From contig VSSA01000002.1 of assembly GCA_008123405.1 (NCBI GenBank), positions 124,001 to 188,000 on the forward strand: DNA of 64,000 nt. The letters run 5' to 3'. Origin of the DNA: Nocardioides sp. BGMRC 2183 (lineage in GTDB: Bacteria; Actinomycetota; Actinomycetes; Propionibacteriales; Nocardioidaceae). The notes beneath the pieces are model-generated. The model was not told the origin of the DNA and ran no database searches. It was given only the letters and a program-made list of their open reading frames with translations. This document shows, piece after piece, positions 1-7,963 of this stretch (position 1 is the first letter of the stretch; each line of letters starts with the position of its first letter). The position numbers and the translations under genes were made by a program.

Positions 1-624
1 GTCGAGGGCGCGCCGCTCGGTGGAACCCGTATACGTCGTGGTGATCACGCGAAGCTGGCCGCCTCGCTCGCGTAGCCGGCGTAGTTCGGGGTCAAGTAGA
101 CGTAAACCAGCCCAGCGGACGAAAGCGCACAGGAGGTCGACGCGGTCAGCGGTGTCGATCTCGGTGCGCAGTTCTGGTCCGAGGCTCGGCTCGGACTTCG
201 CGTTCGTCATGAGGGCGGCATCGGAGAGCGGTGTGCGGGGACGGGCACCGGGATAGGTGACGACGCCGGGACCGGGCGACGGCGCGAGCCGGAGGAGCTG
301 TGACGCGGGTGTCGTGACCTCGGTGCCGGACTCTTGCAGCGCGTCGATCAGCTGGTTGGCGAGAGCGACCGCGTCGTCAGCGCTTTGGCTGGCGAATGCT
401 CGGTGCGCGGAGGCGTAGATGTGCCGGGCAAGGACGTGGGGGAGATCGACCGCGTCGATCTCGCCAGTCGCAACCTCGAGGCCCGTCACCGTGGCCAGGT
501 GCGCCTGCAGATCGGTGGTCACCAGAGATTCGTGCAGCCCAGGTGCGATCGGCTCGAGCATCATGGCGCTAGCTTTCCGCAAGTGACCGCCGCGAGTCGG
601 GACGTTCGCTGAACTCGGAGTCAT
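1..624 (-). CDS. DEAD/DEAH helicase with DUF3427/PLD-like N-terminus, N-terminal part only
   Basis: The frame is open from an ATG at 624 through the window edge, so only the first 208 residues are visible and the helicase motor lies outside. Residues ~131-208 carry stretches typical of actinobacterial superfamily 2 helicases with an N-terminal phospholipase D-like domain and C-terminal DUF3427: TPLSDAALMTNAKSEPSLG (131-149), ADRVDLLCAFVRWAGLRLL (159-177) and LRVITTTYTGST (191-202). Such proteins are thought to act on DNA, but their role is not settled. In-frame ATGs at 564 and 561 (Met21, Met22) are alternative starts; no strong ribosome site decides. Codon use is more relaxed than in genes after 2.6 kb, so recent acquisition is possible. 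The family call is from recalled motifs, not a search. Confidence 0.75.
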   Translation of the reverse strand, partial: MTPSSANVPTRGGHLRKASAMMLEPIAPGLHESLVTTDLQAHLATVTGLEVATGEIDAVDLPHVLARHIYASAHRAFASQSADDAVALANQLIDALQESGTEVTTPASQLLRLAPSPGPGVVTYPGARPRTPLSDAALMTNAKSEPSLGPELRTEIDTADRVDLLCAFVRWAGLRLLDPELRRLRERGGQLRVITTTYTGSTERRALD

Positions 625-1119
625 GAGGGCGTCTGGTTCGCACCACGTCTTGGCAGGTGAGACGCCATGGGCGGAACTCTGTGCCGGGCTGGCACTGGTT
701 GTCACGGGCTGGCACCGAATGGCACGGGTTTTCTCGGAGTGGGCGAAAGTGCCCGTTGACGGGTCCGGGCTCGCGGCGCACATTGGAAGCTCGTGACATG
801 GTCCGACTCAGGTGGACTCCGCCACGGATGACCGTCTCGCGAGTGGAGGTTGGATGCCGGTGCCATCGTGGTCATCACTGACGAGGTCGTTGGCGTGAGG
901 CGCCTGCCGATCGTATAGGCGCATAGCGCCGCCAAGCTGAACCGCTACTTCCGAGCTGTCCGGCAGGGTCCTCTCAACTCGCGTCGAGAAATGCTTGGTA
1001 GCGCGCTTCGAGCAGCAGCCGGTCGGGACGCTCAGTCCGGGGTTCGTGGTCTTCCCACGAATTCTCCGCGTCGCGGATCAGTCTCCTGTTGACTTCGGAC
1101 GGCGGGACATCCGCCGGGG
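625..1119. other. Intergenic, no convincing gene
   Basis: About 495 bases between the helicase start and the HTH gene end. Open frames on both strands lack coding character. The 11-bp word CGGGCTGGCAC is repeated 20 bp apart (685-695 and 705-715), and a short hairpin sits at 1100-1116. It may be eroded coding sequence, but nothing is identifiable. Confidence 0.5.
1100..1116 (-). terminator. Short GC hairpin after the HTH gene
   Basis: Perfect 6-bp stem CGGCGG/CCGCCG with a 5-nt loop, 3 bp past the stop codon of the HTH gene. No U tract follows, as is common in high-GC actinobacteria. Terminator function is inferred. Confidence 0.4.
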
Positions 1120-1338
1120 TCAGCCGACCTTGCGGTACTTGCGGTGCATGGTCTGCCGGGTGACGCCGAGCAAGGTGCCGATCTCGGCCCAGCTCAGGCC
1201 GTGGTGGCGGGCCTTCCGGACAGCGACCTCCTCGCGTCGAGTCAGTTCCCGCTTGGCCGCCGCGACAGCCGCCAACTCCGCGACGGGTCCACTGTCACTA
1301 TCCTGTGGGTCTATCGAGGTCTTCACTGGTGTCAGCAT
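1120..1338 (-). CDS. Small helix-turn-helix protein (72 aa)
   Basis: The protein is a short acidic N-terminus followed by one DNA-binding module. A charged helix (residues ~33-50) leads into an obvious helix-turn-helix, LSWAEIGTLLGVTRQTMHRKY (~48-68, the second helix recognising DNA). There is no effector domain, as in the small HTH proteins common in actinobacteria. The ATG lies exactly at the centre of the perfect 18-bp palindrome at 1330-1347, which suggests that the protein represses its own gene. The next gene on this strand is the LysE exporter upstream, which ends 64 bp before this start. HTH assignment is confident; the regulon is unknown. Confidence 0.75.
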   Translation of the reverse strand: MLTPVKTSIDPQDSDSGPVAELAAVAAAKRELTRREEVAVRKARHHGLSWAEIGTLLGVTRQTMHRKYRKVG

Positions 1339-1347
1339 ATGCTGACA
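1330..1347. promoter_or_regulatory. Perfect 18-bp palindrome over the HTH start codon
   Basis: TGTCAGCATATGCTGACA is its own reverse complement. The start codon of the 72-aa HTH gene occupies 1336-1338 at its centre. A protein bound here would block initiation, so it is a candidate autoregulatory operator (inference). Confidence 0.55.
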
Positions 1348-1401
1348 GATCCCGCGATCAAGTACGCCGCATCGCGGTCCGTCTGGCGGACCCGCTGCTC
1401 A

Positions 1402-2043
1402 TCACGTGAGGGTGGTCGTCGCACTCACGAGCACGGCTGTGCCGAGCGAAACCACCAGGCCCGAAGCGATGACGCCGAGGGCGCGTGTCGTGCGGGGTCC
1501 GATCGAGGCGCCGAACAGTGAGCCGGCGCCGGCGAGCAACAGCTGCCAAGCCAAGGACGACACTCCGACGGCAGCGATGAACACGACCGGCGCGACCCAG
1601 GAATCACTTGAGGTGCTCAGCGCTCCCGCCAGGGCAACGAAGTACACCAGAGTGATCGGGTTGATAGCGGTCAGGACGACGAAACGGACGAAAGCTCGCC
1701 AGGCCGGGGCCCTATCGATCACTGGCGCCTCGGGCTCGCGAACCCGCCTCCAGGTCGCGACCAGCTGGCGCATCCCGATGCCGACGATCGCGACACCAGA
1801 CATGACGAGGAAAGTTCCACGGTGGTCCTCGATGGCCGAGGAGACCTGCGCGCCGATCACGGTCGCCAAGGCGCAGTAGACCAGGTCCACCACCGCTACC
1901 CCGGCAGCTGCTGCTGCGGCGACGCGGAACCCGTTCACCAACCCCTCGCGCAGCAACAACGCACCGATCGCACCCAGGGGCATCGCCACACCAAGTCCGG
2001 CGACAACACCGGCCACGGCCGGCGTCCAGAGCTCACTCATCAC
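1402..2043 (-). CDS. LysE/RhtB-family amino-acid exporter
   Basis: A 213-aa integral membrane protein with about six hydrophobic segments. The N-terminal stretch (GLGVAMPLGAIGALLLREGL) matches the conserved start of the LysE superfamily (usually PGP....), and TAINPITLVYF (~127-137) matches the central INP motif. Family members export basic or neutral amino acids or related compounds across the cytoplasmic membrane. It is divergent from an Lrp/AsnC regulator starting 69 bp away, the usual arrangement for exporters controlled by intracellular amino-acid level. Two consecutive ATGs (2043, 2040) can start it. Substrate is not predictable. Confidence 0.85.
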   Translation of the reverse strand: MMSELWTPAVAGVVAGLGVAMPLGAIGALLLREGLVNGFRVAAAAAAGVAVVDLVYCALATVIGAQVSSAIEDHRGTFLVMSGVAIVGIGMRQLVATWRRVREPEAPVIDRAPAWRAFVRFVVLTAINPITLVYFVALAGALSTSSDSWVAPVVFIAAVGVSSLAWQLLLAGAGSLFGASIGPRTTRALGVIASGLVVSLGTAVLVSATTTLT

Positions 2044-2099
2044 GTGGACAAGCGTGGCGAGGCCCTATGTCGTTCGCCGCTACTTTCACGGCTGAACGC

Positions 2100-2105
2100 T
2101 AGGTT
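2100..2105 (+). promoter_or_regulatory. -10 hexamer of a leaderless Lrp transcript
   Basis: TAGGTT, 7 nt before the GTG at 2113. A TANNNT hexamer at this distance places the transcription start on the start codon. It supports GTG 2113 where no ribosome site is present. Confidence 0.5.
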
Positions 2106-2112
2106 CTTCCGT

Positions 2113-2538
2113 GTGGACCCAGTAGACGAGCAGATCGTTGGTCATCTCCGCGAGAATGGCCGCTGCTCGTTCAGCGACCTCGGCCGGTTGGTGGGCCTCA
2201 GCACCAGTGCCACCGCGGCCCGCGTCCGACGCCTGGAGACGGCCGGCATCATTCTGGGCTACACGATCCTGACGGCCCACGACATTCCGGGACCCCAAGG
2301 CGGGCTCGAGCTGTTCATCGACGTACGACTGGCGCCTGACACTGATGGCGAGACGTTCCTGCATCGGGTTCGTGCCATCCGGTCGATCGCGGAAGCCATC
2401 CACGTCACAGGCCCATTCGACTACCTCGTCCGGGCTCACGTTCCCGACACCGGCGCTCTGGATCTCCTGCTGCGCCGCCTCAAGGCGGAGTGCGGGGTCA
2501 CCCAGACCCAGACCCGGGTCGCGCTGCGCGCCCCCTAG
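2113..2538 (+). CDS. Lrp/AsnC-family transcriptional regulator
   Basis: Residues ~4-50 form the AsnC-type winged helix: DEQIVGHLRENGRCSFSDLG, then LVGLSTSATAARVRRLETAGII. The rest is the RAM/ligand-binding domain with the typical FDYLVRAHVPD strand. At 141 aa it is near the family's usual 150. The GTG at 2113 is chosen because it aligns with the family N-terminus and follows a -10-like hexamer by 7 nt; the longer frame from 1822 runs antisense through the exporter gene. Divergent from the LysE gene, it most likely controls that exporter in response to an amino acid. Confidence 0.88.
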   Translation: MDPVDEQIVGHLRENGRCSFSDLGRLVGLSTSATAARVRRLETAGIILGYTILTAHDIPGPQGGLELFIDVRLAPDTDGETFLHRVRAIRSIAEAIHVTGPFDYLVRAHVPDTGALDLLLRRLKAECGVTQTQTRVALRAP

Positions 2539-2643
2539 ACGGTATGCCCAGCCAAGCTGTCCGCCCGGTGGTGGGTGGCCCTCACCGACCGAGGCCGACA
2601 GCGACACTGCCCATATTGATCACTGCCCATGGTTGAGCAGTCG

Positions 2644-3321
2644 TCATCTGTCGGGAACAGCCTCAGTCGCCGCCTCGACCGCCAGGTCCGGACTCGCCAG
2701 GACCGGGACCGAGAGGTCGCCGAGCAGTGCCCGCGCCCCTGCCATGCTTGCCTGTGCGAGGACGATCACGTCCACCGAGGTCGCGATCGAGCGGGCGGCG
2801 TCCGCGATCTGCTTCAGGTACGAGTCCTGGTCCTCGGCCTCGAAGGCGGCCCAGGCGGCGGACACCGACACGGCCACCAGCTCCGCCGCGACGTCGGCCC
2901 TGCTCGCCTCCTCCTCCAGCAACAGCGTGGTCGGCTGGAGCGTCGACTCCAGTGCCGCGATCACCCCGATCCGCCGCCCCATCCGTACGGCGACGCGGGC
3001 CATCGGCCGATCCACCCGCAGCACCGGCACCGCCACCTCGGTCCAACCGACTTGCGCCGTGAGCTCCTCGACGATCGGCCCGAGTGTCGAGCAGGTGCAC
3101 ACCACGACGTCGGCACCGCGAGCGACGAGATCGGTCAACGCGATCTGCAGGTCGACTGCGAGTCCGGCCGGGCCACCGCCGGACCGAGCCTCCTCGAGCA
3201 GCTCCGGGCGGACCGAATGCACGGCGCGTCCCGACGCAGACAGCACCAGGGCGTCGAACGTGGCGACGTGCGAGGGCGCCGTGTGCAAGAACCCCAGAGT
3301 CGGCGTGGTCGGTGGCGTCAT
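2644..3321 (-). CDS. Aspartate/glutamate racemase superfamily protein
   Basis: A 225-aa protein with the Asp/Glu/hydantoin racemase fold. The first active-site segment is clear: DVVVCTCSTLGPIVEE (~71-86), with catalytic-type Cys at 75 or 77. The second segment, where racemases have Gly-Cys-Thr, reads VIVLAQASMAG (~185-195): the second catalytic Cys is missing. This LAQASM form is shared by a subgroup often annotated as racemase-like. A protein with only one of the two Cys may be a decarboxylase/isomerase-like enzyme rather than a true racemase. It stands alone, between the Lrp gene and a DUF1772 gene 58 bp upstream on the same strand. Confidence 0.75.
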   Translation of the reverse strand: MTPPTTPTLGFLHTAPSHVATFDALVLSASGRAVHSVRPELLEEARSGGGPAGLAVDLQIALTDLVARGADVVVCTCSTLGPIVEELTAQVGWTEVAVPVLRVDRPMARVAVRMGRRIGVIAALESTLQPTTLLLEEEASRADVAAELVAVSVSAAWAAFEAEDQDSYLKQIADAARSIATSVDVIVLAQASMAGARALLGDLSVPVLASPDLAVEAATEAVPDR

Positions 3322-3379
3322 GGTCGGCCAACCCTCGCACGCCGCGGCGACGCTCGGCTGTGGCGGCCGGGCCCGGCCG

Positions 3380-3838
3380 TCACGCGCGCAGGAGTGCGCC
3401 GGCGAGCGCGATCAGTGCACCGGTGGACGTGACCGCGCGCAGGCCGTTCCACCACTGCCAAGCACTCTCGAACGCGGACCTCGCCGCGGCGGGGTCGTCC
3501 GCACCCGCCTCGAGGGCGTTGTTGAGCGGGATGTTGGCCGCGACCGTGATCACCACCGTCGCGACCGCCAGTGCCAGTGCCACGATGGCCCACGGCCGAC
3601 TCGGCGACGTGGCCAGCACGGCACCGGCGGCCGCCAGCAGCGGTGCGCCCAGGAAGGTCGTCAAGAAGACCGGGTTCACGATCGCGTGGTTCATGTGGTT
3701 CAGCGTGATGACGAACGTGCGATCGTCGGTGCGCCCCATTCCGGGCATCACCGCACACGCCCAGATGTAGTACGTCCCGGCTTGGAGTCCGGCGGCGCCG
3801 GTGGCGGCGATGAGGACGATCGATCGAAGCGTGGTCAT
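3380..3838 (-). CDS. DUF1772 (anthrone oxygenase-like) membrane protein
   Basis: A 152-aa protein with four hydrophobic segments. Features typical of DUF1772 are the early AGTYYIWACAVMPGMGRT, NHAIVNPVFLTTFLGAPLL and the late NIPLNNAL....D followed by W..WN. Some fungal members oxidise anthrones; the role of bacterial members is unknown. ATG 3838 is preferred over a 36-codon longer frame because GATAGAGGA lies just upstream and the membrane segment begins at once. It is divergent from an AraC regulator 128 bp away, which may control it. Confidence 0.78.
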   Translation of the reverse strand: MTTLRSIVLIAATGAAGLQAGTYYIWACAVMPGMGRTDDRTFVITLNHMNHAIVNPVFLTTFLGAPLLAAAGAVLATSPSRPWAIVALALAVATVVITVAANIPLNNALEAGADDPAAARSAFESAWQWWNGLRAVTSTGALIALAGALLRA

Positions 3839-3953
3839 TCCTCTATCCCAGCGGCGAGGACCGGTCCCCGACCATGGCGCGGCGACGCAGCGACATACGC
3901 GATCGTCTCGCGACACGATCGTCGTGCGCCGCTCGTGACAGGACACGGGACAC

Positions 3954-3959
3954 TAGGGT
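3954..3959 (+). promoter_or_regulatory. -10 hexamer of a leaderless AraC transcript
   Basis: TAGGGT ends 7 nt before ATG 3967. No ribosome-binding site is present, in line with a leaderless start. Confidence 0.5.
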
Positions 3960-3966
3960 GCCGACC

Positions 3967-4911
3967 ATGGATGGGCTCTCGGCCGTGCTCGAAGGGCCCC
4001 GCGCACGGGACGCGTTCCTGGTGCGTTGCCTGATGGGCTCCCCGTGGTCGATCCGTCTCGCCGACGAGGTGCCGTTGAGCCTGACCGCCATGGTGAGCGG
4101 TACGGCGTGGGCGCAGCCCGACGGGCTCCCCGCCGTGCTGCTGCATCCGGGCGACGTCGTCATCGCGCAGGGCGCCGGGCATTGGACGGTCGGGGACACC
4201 CCGACGACCCCGGTCACGGTGACGATTTTGCCGGGCCAGGAGTGCTACGCCGACGACGGCCGCCGTCTCACCGAGGAGTACGACCTCGGCGTGCGCAGCT
4301 GGGGCAACACCCAGGACCCCGACACCGTGATGCTCAGCGGCTCCTACCAGCTGGGCGGAGAGGTCGGCGCGCGCCTGCTTCGCGCCCTCCCGCCCCTCTG
4401 CGTGATCAGTGAGGCCGAGTTGGGGTCACCATTGATCCCGCTGCTCGACGCTGAGATCGTGCGCCCGGACCCGGGACAGGACGCCGTACTCGACCGGCTG
4501 CTCGACCTCCTGTTGATCGCATCGTTGCGTGCCTGGTTCTCGCGGCCGGACGCGGCCGTGCCGGGGTGGTACCTCGCCCAGGGCGATGCGGTCGTCGGGC
4601 CGGCACTCCAGCGGATGCAGGGCGATCCCACCCATCCGTGGACGATCGCAGAGCTGGCCCGCGCGTCGTTGGTGTCGCGCGCGGCGTTCGCCCGCCGCTT
4701 CTCCGAGCTGGTCGGTGAACCGCCGATGACGTTCCTGACCCGCTGGCGGTTGGCCCTGGCGGCCGATCTGCTGACCGACCCCGACCTCACCCTGGAGGCG
4801 GTGGCGCGCCAGGTCGGCTACAGCACGCCGTTCGCGCTGAGCACTGCCTTCAAGCGCGAGTACGGCGCCAGCCCGCGCGACTACCGAGAACGCTCCGTTC
4901 GGACCGGATGA
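3967..4911 (+). CDS. AraC-family regulator with cupin-type sensor domain
   Basis: 314 aa. Residues ~1-190 match the AraC_binding_2/Cupin_6 sensor: short beta-strands, a LHPGDVVIAQGAGHW stretch and a PPLCVI segment. The C-terminus (~212-310) has the two AraC helix-turn-helix motifs, first WTIAELARASLVSRAAFARR and second LEAVARQVGYSTPFALSTAF followed by GASPRDYR. The chosen ATG follows a TAGGGT hexamer by 7 nt. Regulators of this type often control an adjacent oxidoreductase or membrane gene; here the divergent DUF1772 gene or the downstream esterase gene is the obvious candidate. Ligand unknown. Confidence 0.88.
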   Translation: MDGLSAVLEGPRARDAFLVRCLMGSPWSIRLADEVPLSLTAMVSGTAWAQPDGLPAVLLHPGDVVIAQGAGHWTVGDTPTTPVTVTILPGQECYADDGRRLTEEYDLGVRSWGNTQDPDTVMLSGSYQLGGEVGARLLRALPPLCVISEAELGSPLIPLLDAEIVRPDPGQDAVLDRLLDLLLIASLRAWFSRPDAAVPGWYLAQGDAVVGPALQRMQGDPTHPWTIAELARASLVSRAAFARRFSELVGEPPMTFLTRWRLALAADLLTDPDLTLEAVARQVGYSTPFALSTAFKREYGASPRDYRERSVRTG

Positions 4912-4988
4912 GCCCACCACAGCCGAGCACCCAGGCTGCCTCGCCGTCGCCTCTCCCCGCCGACCCGACGGGCTGATTGGATGACGCC

Positions 4989-6461
4989 ATGGATCCCGTG
5001 GTGAGTGTCGCCGGAGGTCAGATCGTCGGAGCCAGCCGGGCGGGGGTGAACGCCTTCCTCGGCATCCCGTACGCCGCCCCCGCGGTCGGCGCCGACCGAT
5101 ACCGCGCGCCGCAGCCGGTGGTCCCGTGGACGGGTCGGCGCGACGCGACCCGGCACGGTCCGACGCCGGCGCAGACGCCGTACCCGGATCCGATGTCGAC
5201 GGTGCTGCCCAGCTCGGTGACGCCAGGCGACGACTACCTCAACGTGAGCGTCTGGGCGCCGGTCGCGGGCGAGGACCTGCCGGTGATGGTCTGGCTGCCC
5301 GGCGGCGCCTTCGTGCGCGGTGCCAACTCGATCGCCACCTACGACGGGTCGGCGTTCGCGCGCGACGGTGTGGTCATGGTCGGGGTGAACTACCGCCTCG
5401 GCGCGCCGGGGTTCGCGGTCCTCGACGGGGCGCCCACCAACCTCGGCCTGCGGGACCAGATCGCCGCACTCACCTGGGTCCGCGACAACATTGCAGCGTT
5501 CGGCGGCAACCCCGACAACGTCACCCTGTTCGGCGAATCCGCCGGTGCGATGAGTGTCGCGACCCTGATGGCCTCGCCCGCCGCCGACAGTCTCTTCCAC
5601 CGCGCGATCGTGCAGAGCGGTGGGGCGACCGCGGCCTGCACCCTCGACGACGCCCGCCTGGTCAGCGCCGAGCTCGCCGCGCTGCTCGGAGTGCCGGCCA
5701 CGGCCGAGGCGTTCGGGGCGCTCGACCCCGGCGCCGTACTCGACGCACAGACCGCGCTCGCACTGGCCATCCAGGCCGATCCCGATCCCGAGCGTTGGGG
5801 AGCCAGCGTGCTGCGGGGTGGCCTGGGGATCATGAGCCTGTTCCCGGTGATCGACGGCGAGGTGGTCCCCGGGGTACCCCAGGTCGGGATCGCAGCTGGT
5901 GCGGCCGCGGGAATGCCGTTGCTGGTCGGCACCACGACCGAGGAGTTCCGGCTGTTCCTGGCCTCCGCCAGTCTCCTCGAGGCGCTCACCGCCGACATGC
6001 TGCCGCTGCTGGCGGAGCGCTACGGGTGGCCGGCCGACGCGGTCGCGACGTACACCGCGAACCGGCCCGACGCCCCCGCCGGCGACATCGCCGCCGCGAT
6101 CCTCACCGATGCCGCCTTCCGCGCCCCGGCCACCGCGCTCGCCACCGCCCAGGCCGCCGCCGGCGGCGCCGTCCACTCCTACGAGTTCGCCTGGCCCACG
6201 CCCGTGAACAACCTCGGCGCCTGTCATGCCCTGGAGCTCGGGTTCGTCTTCGACACCCTCGATCACAGCTCCGGACTCGTGGGCGAGAACCCGCCCCGCG
6301 AGCTGGCCGTGGAGATGCACCGCGCGTGGGTCGCGTTCGCTCGGGACCGCGACCCCGGCTGGGGCACGTGGACGCCGCAGGAGCCGACGGTGATGACCTT
6401 CGACCTCGACTCCCAGCCGGTGCGTGGTCCGCGCACCGACGAGCTCGCCCTCTGGGTCTAG
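4989..6461 (+). CDS. Type-B carboxylesterase family protein
   Basis: 490 aa, normal for bacterial type-B carboxylesterases. Visible landmarks are NAFLGIPYAAP near the N-terminus, GDDYLNVSVWAP, the oxyanion-hole region VMVWLPGGAFVRG, and the nucleophile elbow FGESAGAMSV (Ser near residue 182). The C-terminal His would lie in the LGACHALELGFVF stretch. It hydrolyses carboxylic esters in the cytoplasm (no signal peptide). An in-frame TTG lies four codons earlier; ATG 4989 is preferred. It is followed after 28 bp by an epoxide hydrolase-like gene, so the two are probably co-transcribed. Physiological substrate unknown. Confidence 0.9.
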   Translation: MDPVVSVAGGQIVGASRAGVNAFLGIPYAAPAVGADRYRAPQPVVPWTGRRDATRHGPTPAQTPYPDPMSTVLPSSVTPGDDYLNVSVWAPVAGEDLPVMVWLPGGAFVRGANSIATYDGSAFARDGVVMVGVNYRLGAPGFAVLDGAPTNLGLRDQIAALTWVRDNIAAFGGNPDNVTLFGESAGAMSVATLMASPAADSLFHRAIVQSGGATAACTLDDARLVSAELAALLGVPATAEAFGALDPGAVLDAQTALALAIQADPDPERWGASVLRGGLGIMSLFPVIDGEVVPGVPQVGIAAGAAAGMPLLVGTTTEEFRLFLASASLLEALTADMLPLLAERYGWPADAVATYTANRPDAPAGDIAAAILTDAAFRAPATALATAQAAAGGAVHSYEFAWPTPVNNLGACHALELGFVFDTLDHSSGLVGENPPRELAVEMHRAWVAFARDRDPGWGTWTPQEPTVMTFDLDSQPVRGPRTDELALWV

Positions 6462-6489
6462 TGTCCTGACAGAACACGAGGAGATCGTG

Positions 6490-7449
6490 ATGCGCGCCCA
6501 CACCCTCGCCACCGGCGAGATCGACCTCCGCGTCCTCGAGCAGGGCACCGGCCCCGCAGTTGTGCTCTGCCACGGCTTCCCCGGGCTCGGCTACAGCTGG
6601 CGTCACCAGCTGCCGGCACTCGCCGACGCCGGCTATCGCGCCATCGCCCCCGACATGCGCGGGTACGGCGGCAGCGGGCGTCCCACCGACCCGGCCGCCT
6701 ACGACCGCCAGCACACCGTCGCCGACCTGGTCGGTCTGCTGGACGCGCTGGAGGTCGAGGAGGCGGTCTTCGTCGGACACGACTTCGGCGCCGCCTTGGT
6801 CTGGGACCTGCCGCAGTGGATGCCCGGGCGGGTCCGCGGCCTCGTCCAGCTGAGCGTGCCGCGTGCCCCACAACTGCCGATCCTGCCCAGCCAGGCCTTT
6901 GCGATCGCGGCGAGGAAGCACTGGCTCCACCTGCACTACTTCCAGGAGCCGGGAGTGGCCGAGGCCGAGCTCGACGTACGGCCAAGGGAGTTCCTGCAGC
7001 GAGTGTTCTGGGCGCTGTCGGGCGGCTACCGCTACACCGACATCTATGCGCACCCCAGTGAGGGGAACGGTTATCTCGACGTCCTCCCCGAGGCGCCGGA
7101 GCTGCCCTGGCCGTGGCTCAGCGCCGCCGAGCTCGACCTGTACGTCGACACCTTCGCTGCGACCGGCTTCACCGGGGGACTCAACTGGTACCGCGCCAGC
7201 GACCACCTTTGGCGGGAGAAGCAGGAGCGGCCGGACCAGCCGGTCACCGTGCCCACCTGCTTCATCGCCGGCGACCGCGACCCGGTGATGCAGGTCGCCG
7301 GCAGCTCGGTCGAGGAGATGCGGACCCTGGTGCCGGGGCTGGAGCAGGTGCACCTGATCCCCGGGGCGGGCCACTTCGTGCAGATGGAGGCGCGGGCCGA
7401 GGTCAACCGGCTGCTCATCGACTTCCTCGACGACCTCCACGGCCGCTGA
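6490..7449 (+). CDS. Alpha/beta hydrolase, epoxide hydrolase-like
   Basis: 319 aa. The oxyanion motif LCHGFPGLGYSWR (~26-38), RGYGGSGRP, the nucleophile elbow VGHDFGAALVWDLP (Asp as nucleophile, ~98) and the late GAGHFVQMEA (catalytic His) are those of alpha/beta-fold epoxide hydrolases; an Asp nucleophile separates these from esterases. A cap domain with Tyr-containing segments lies in between. ATG 6490 has GAGGAGATC just upstream. It follows the carboxylesterase gene closely and may act with it in degrading a lipophilic or xenobiotic compound (inference). Confidence 0.87.
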   Translation: MRAHTLATGEIDLRVLEQGTGPAVVLCHGFPGLGYSWRHQLPALADAGYRAIAPDMRGYGGSGRPTDPAAYDRQHTVADLVGLLDALEVEEAVFVGHDFGAALVWDLPQWMPGRVRGLVQLSVPRAPQLPILPSQAFAIAARKHWLHLHYFQEPGVAEAELDVRPREFLQRVFWALSGGYRYTDIYAHPSEGNGYLDVLPEAPELPWPWLSAAELDLYVDTFAATGFTGGLNWYRASDHLWREKQERPDQPVTVPTCFIAGDRDPVMQVAGSSVEEMRTLVPGLEQVHLIPGAGHFVQMEARAEVNRLLIDFLDDLHGR

Positions 7450-7624
7450 TCCGTTCGATGCTCGGCTCTGCCAGCGAGGAGTGGTCGGGCAGGAACTCGG
7501 CGCGCTCATGACGGCGCAGGGATCGCAGTGACTCCAGCGCGTGCGTTGCTGTCGGCGGCCCGCTGGTCACCGTCGGATCGAGCGCCATCCGCACCAACCC
7601 GGACTCGGTGACGGGGGTGGTCAC
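7415..7624 (-). CDS. Possible small protein downstream of the toxin gene (69 aa), doubtful
   Basis: A GTG-started frame 15 bp after the MazF stop, ending 35 bp inside the convergent hydrolase gene. The N-terminal half looks protein-like (MTTPVTESGLVRMALDPTV) but the C-terminus is Arg/Gly-rich, as noise often is in this GC range. It has no recognisable domain. It could be a third gene of the toxin-antitoxin operon, a remnant, or nothing. Confidence 0.22.
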   Translation of the reverse strand: MTTPVTESGLVRMALDPTVTSGPPTATHALESLRSLRRHERAEFLPDHSSLAEPSIERISGRGGRRGSR

Positions 7625-7639
7625 GGCAGCAAGGCTGCG

Positions 7640-7963
7640 TCAGCGGCCGGGGTGGAGGTCCTCCACCCGCAGGTCGAAGGCGTGGGCGAGCGCCGCGGCG
7701 AGCAGGGGCTCTTGGGCGTCGAGGAGGTAGCCGACGTGGCGACCGAGGCCTGCCACACCCACCGTCTGGACGTTGTCGCAGGAGACGACCGACTCGTGGT
7801 CGAGCCCGTTCGCGCGGCCGACGAGCACCTCGGTCGCCAACCCGCGGATCGTAGAGGTGATCGGGGCAACGGTCACCCAGGTGAGGGCATCACGGGCGCT
7901 CTGCCGGGTGAGGATCACCGCCGGGCGCGTCTTCTGCAGCCGCACCAGGTGGATCGGTCGCAT
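7640..7963 (-). CDS. MazF/PemK-family toxin
   Basis: 107 aa, the normal size for MazF-type endoribonucleases. MRPIHLVRLQKTRPAVILTR matches the MazF start (Arg-Pro-Ala-Val strand), followed by WVTVAPITSTIRGLATEV and a later SVVSCDNVQTV, the conserved loop and strand set of the fold. Members cleave mRNA and stop growth unless held by the antitoxin. The ATG overlaps the stop codon of the antitoxin gene (TGATG), so translation is coupled. It lies 337 bp downstream of the Wadjet operon on the same strand. Confidence 0.87.
   Translation of the reverse strand: MRPIHLVRLQKTRPAVILTRQSARDALTWVTVAPITSTIRGLATEVLVGRANGLDHESVVSCDNVQTVGVAGLGRHVGYLLDAQEPLLAAALAHAFDLRVEDLHPGR

Noticed and set aside
2345-4033. 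Plus-strand open frame of 562 codons
   Set aside because: Crosses antisense to the racemase-like and DUF1772 genes; Arg/Ser/Thr-rich noise.
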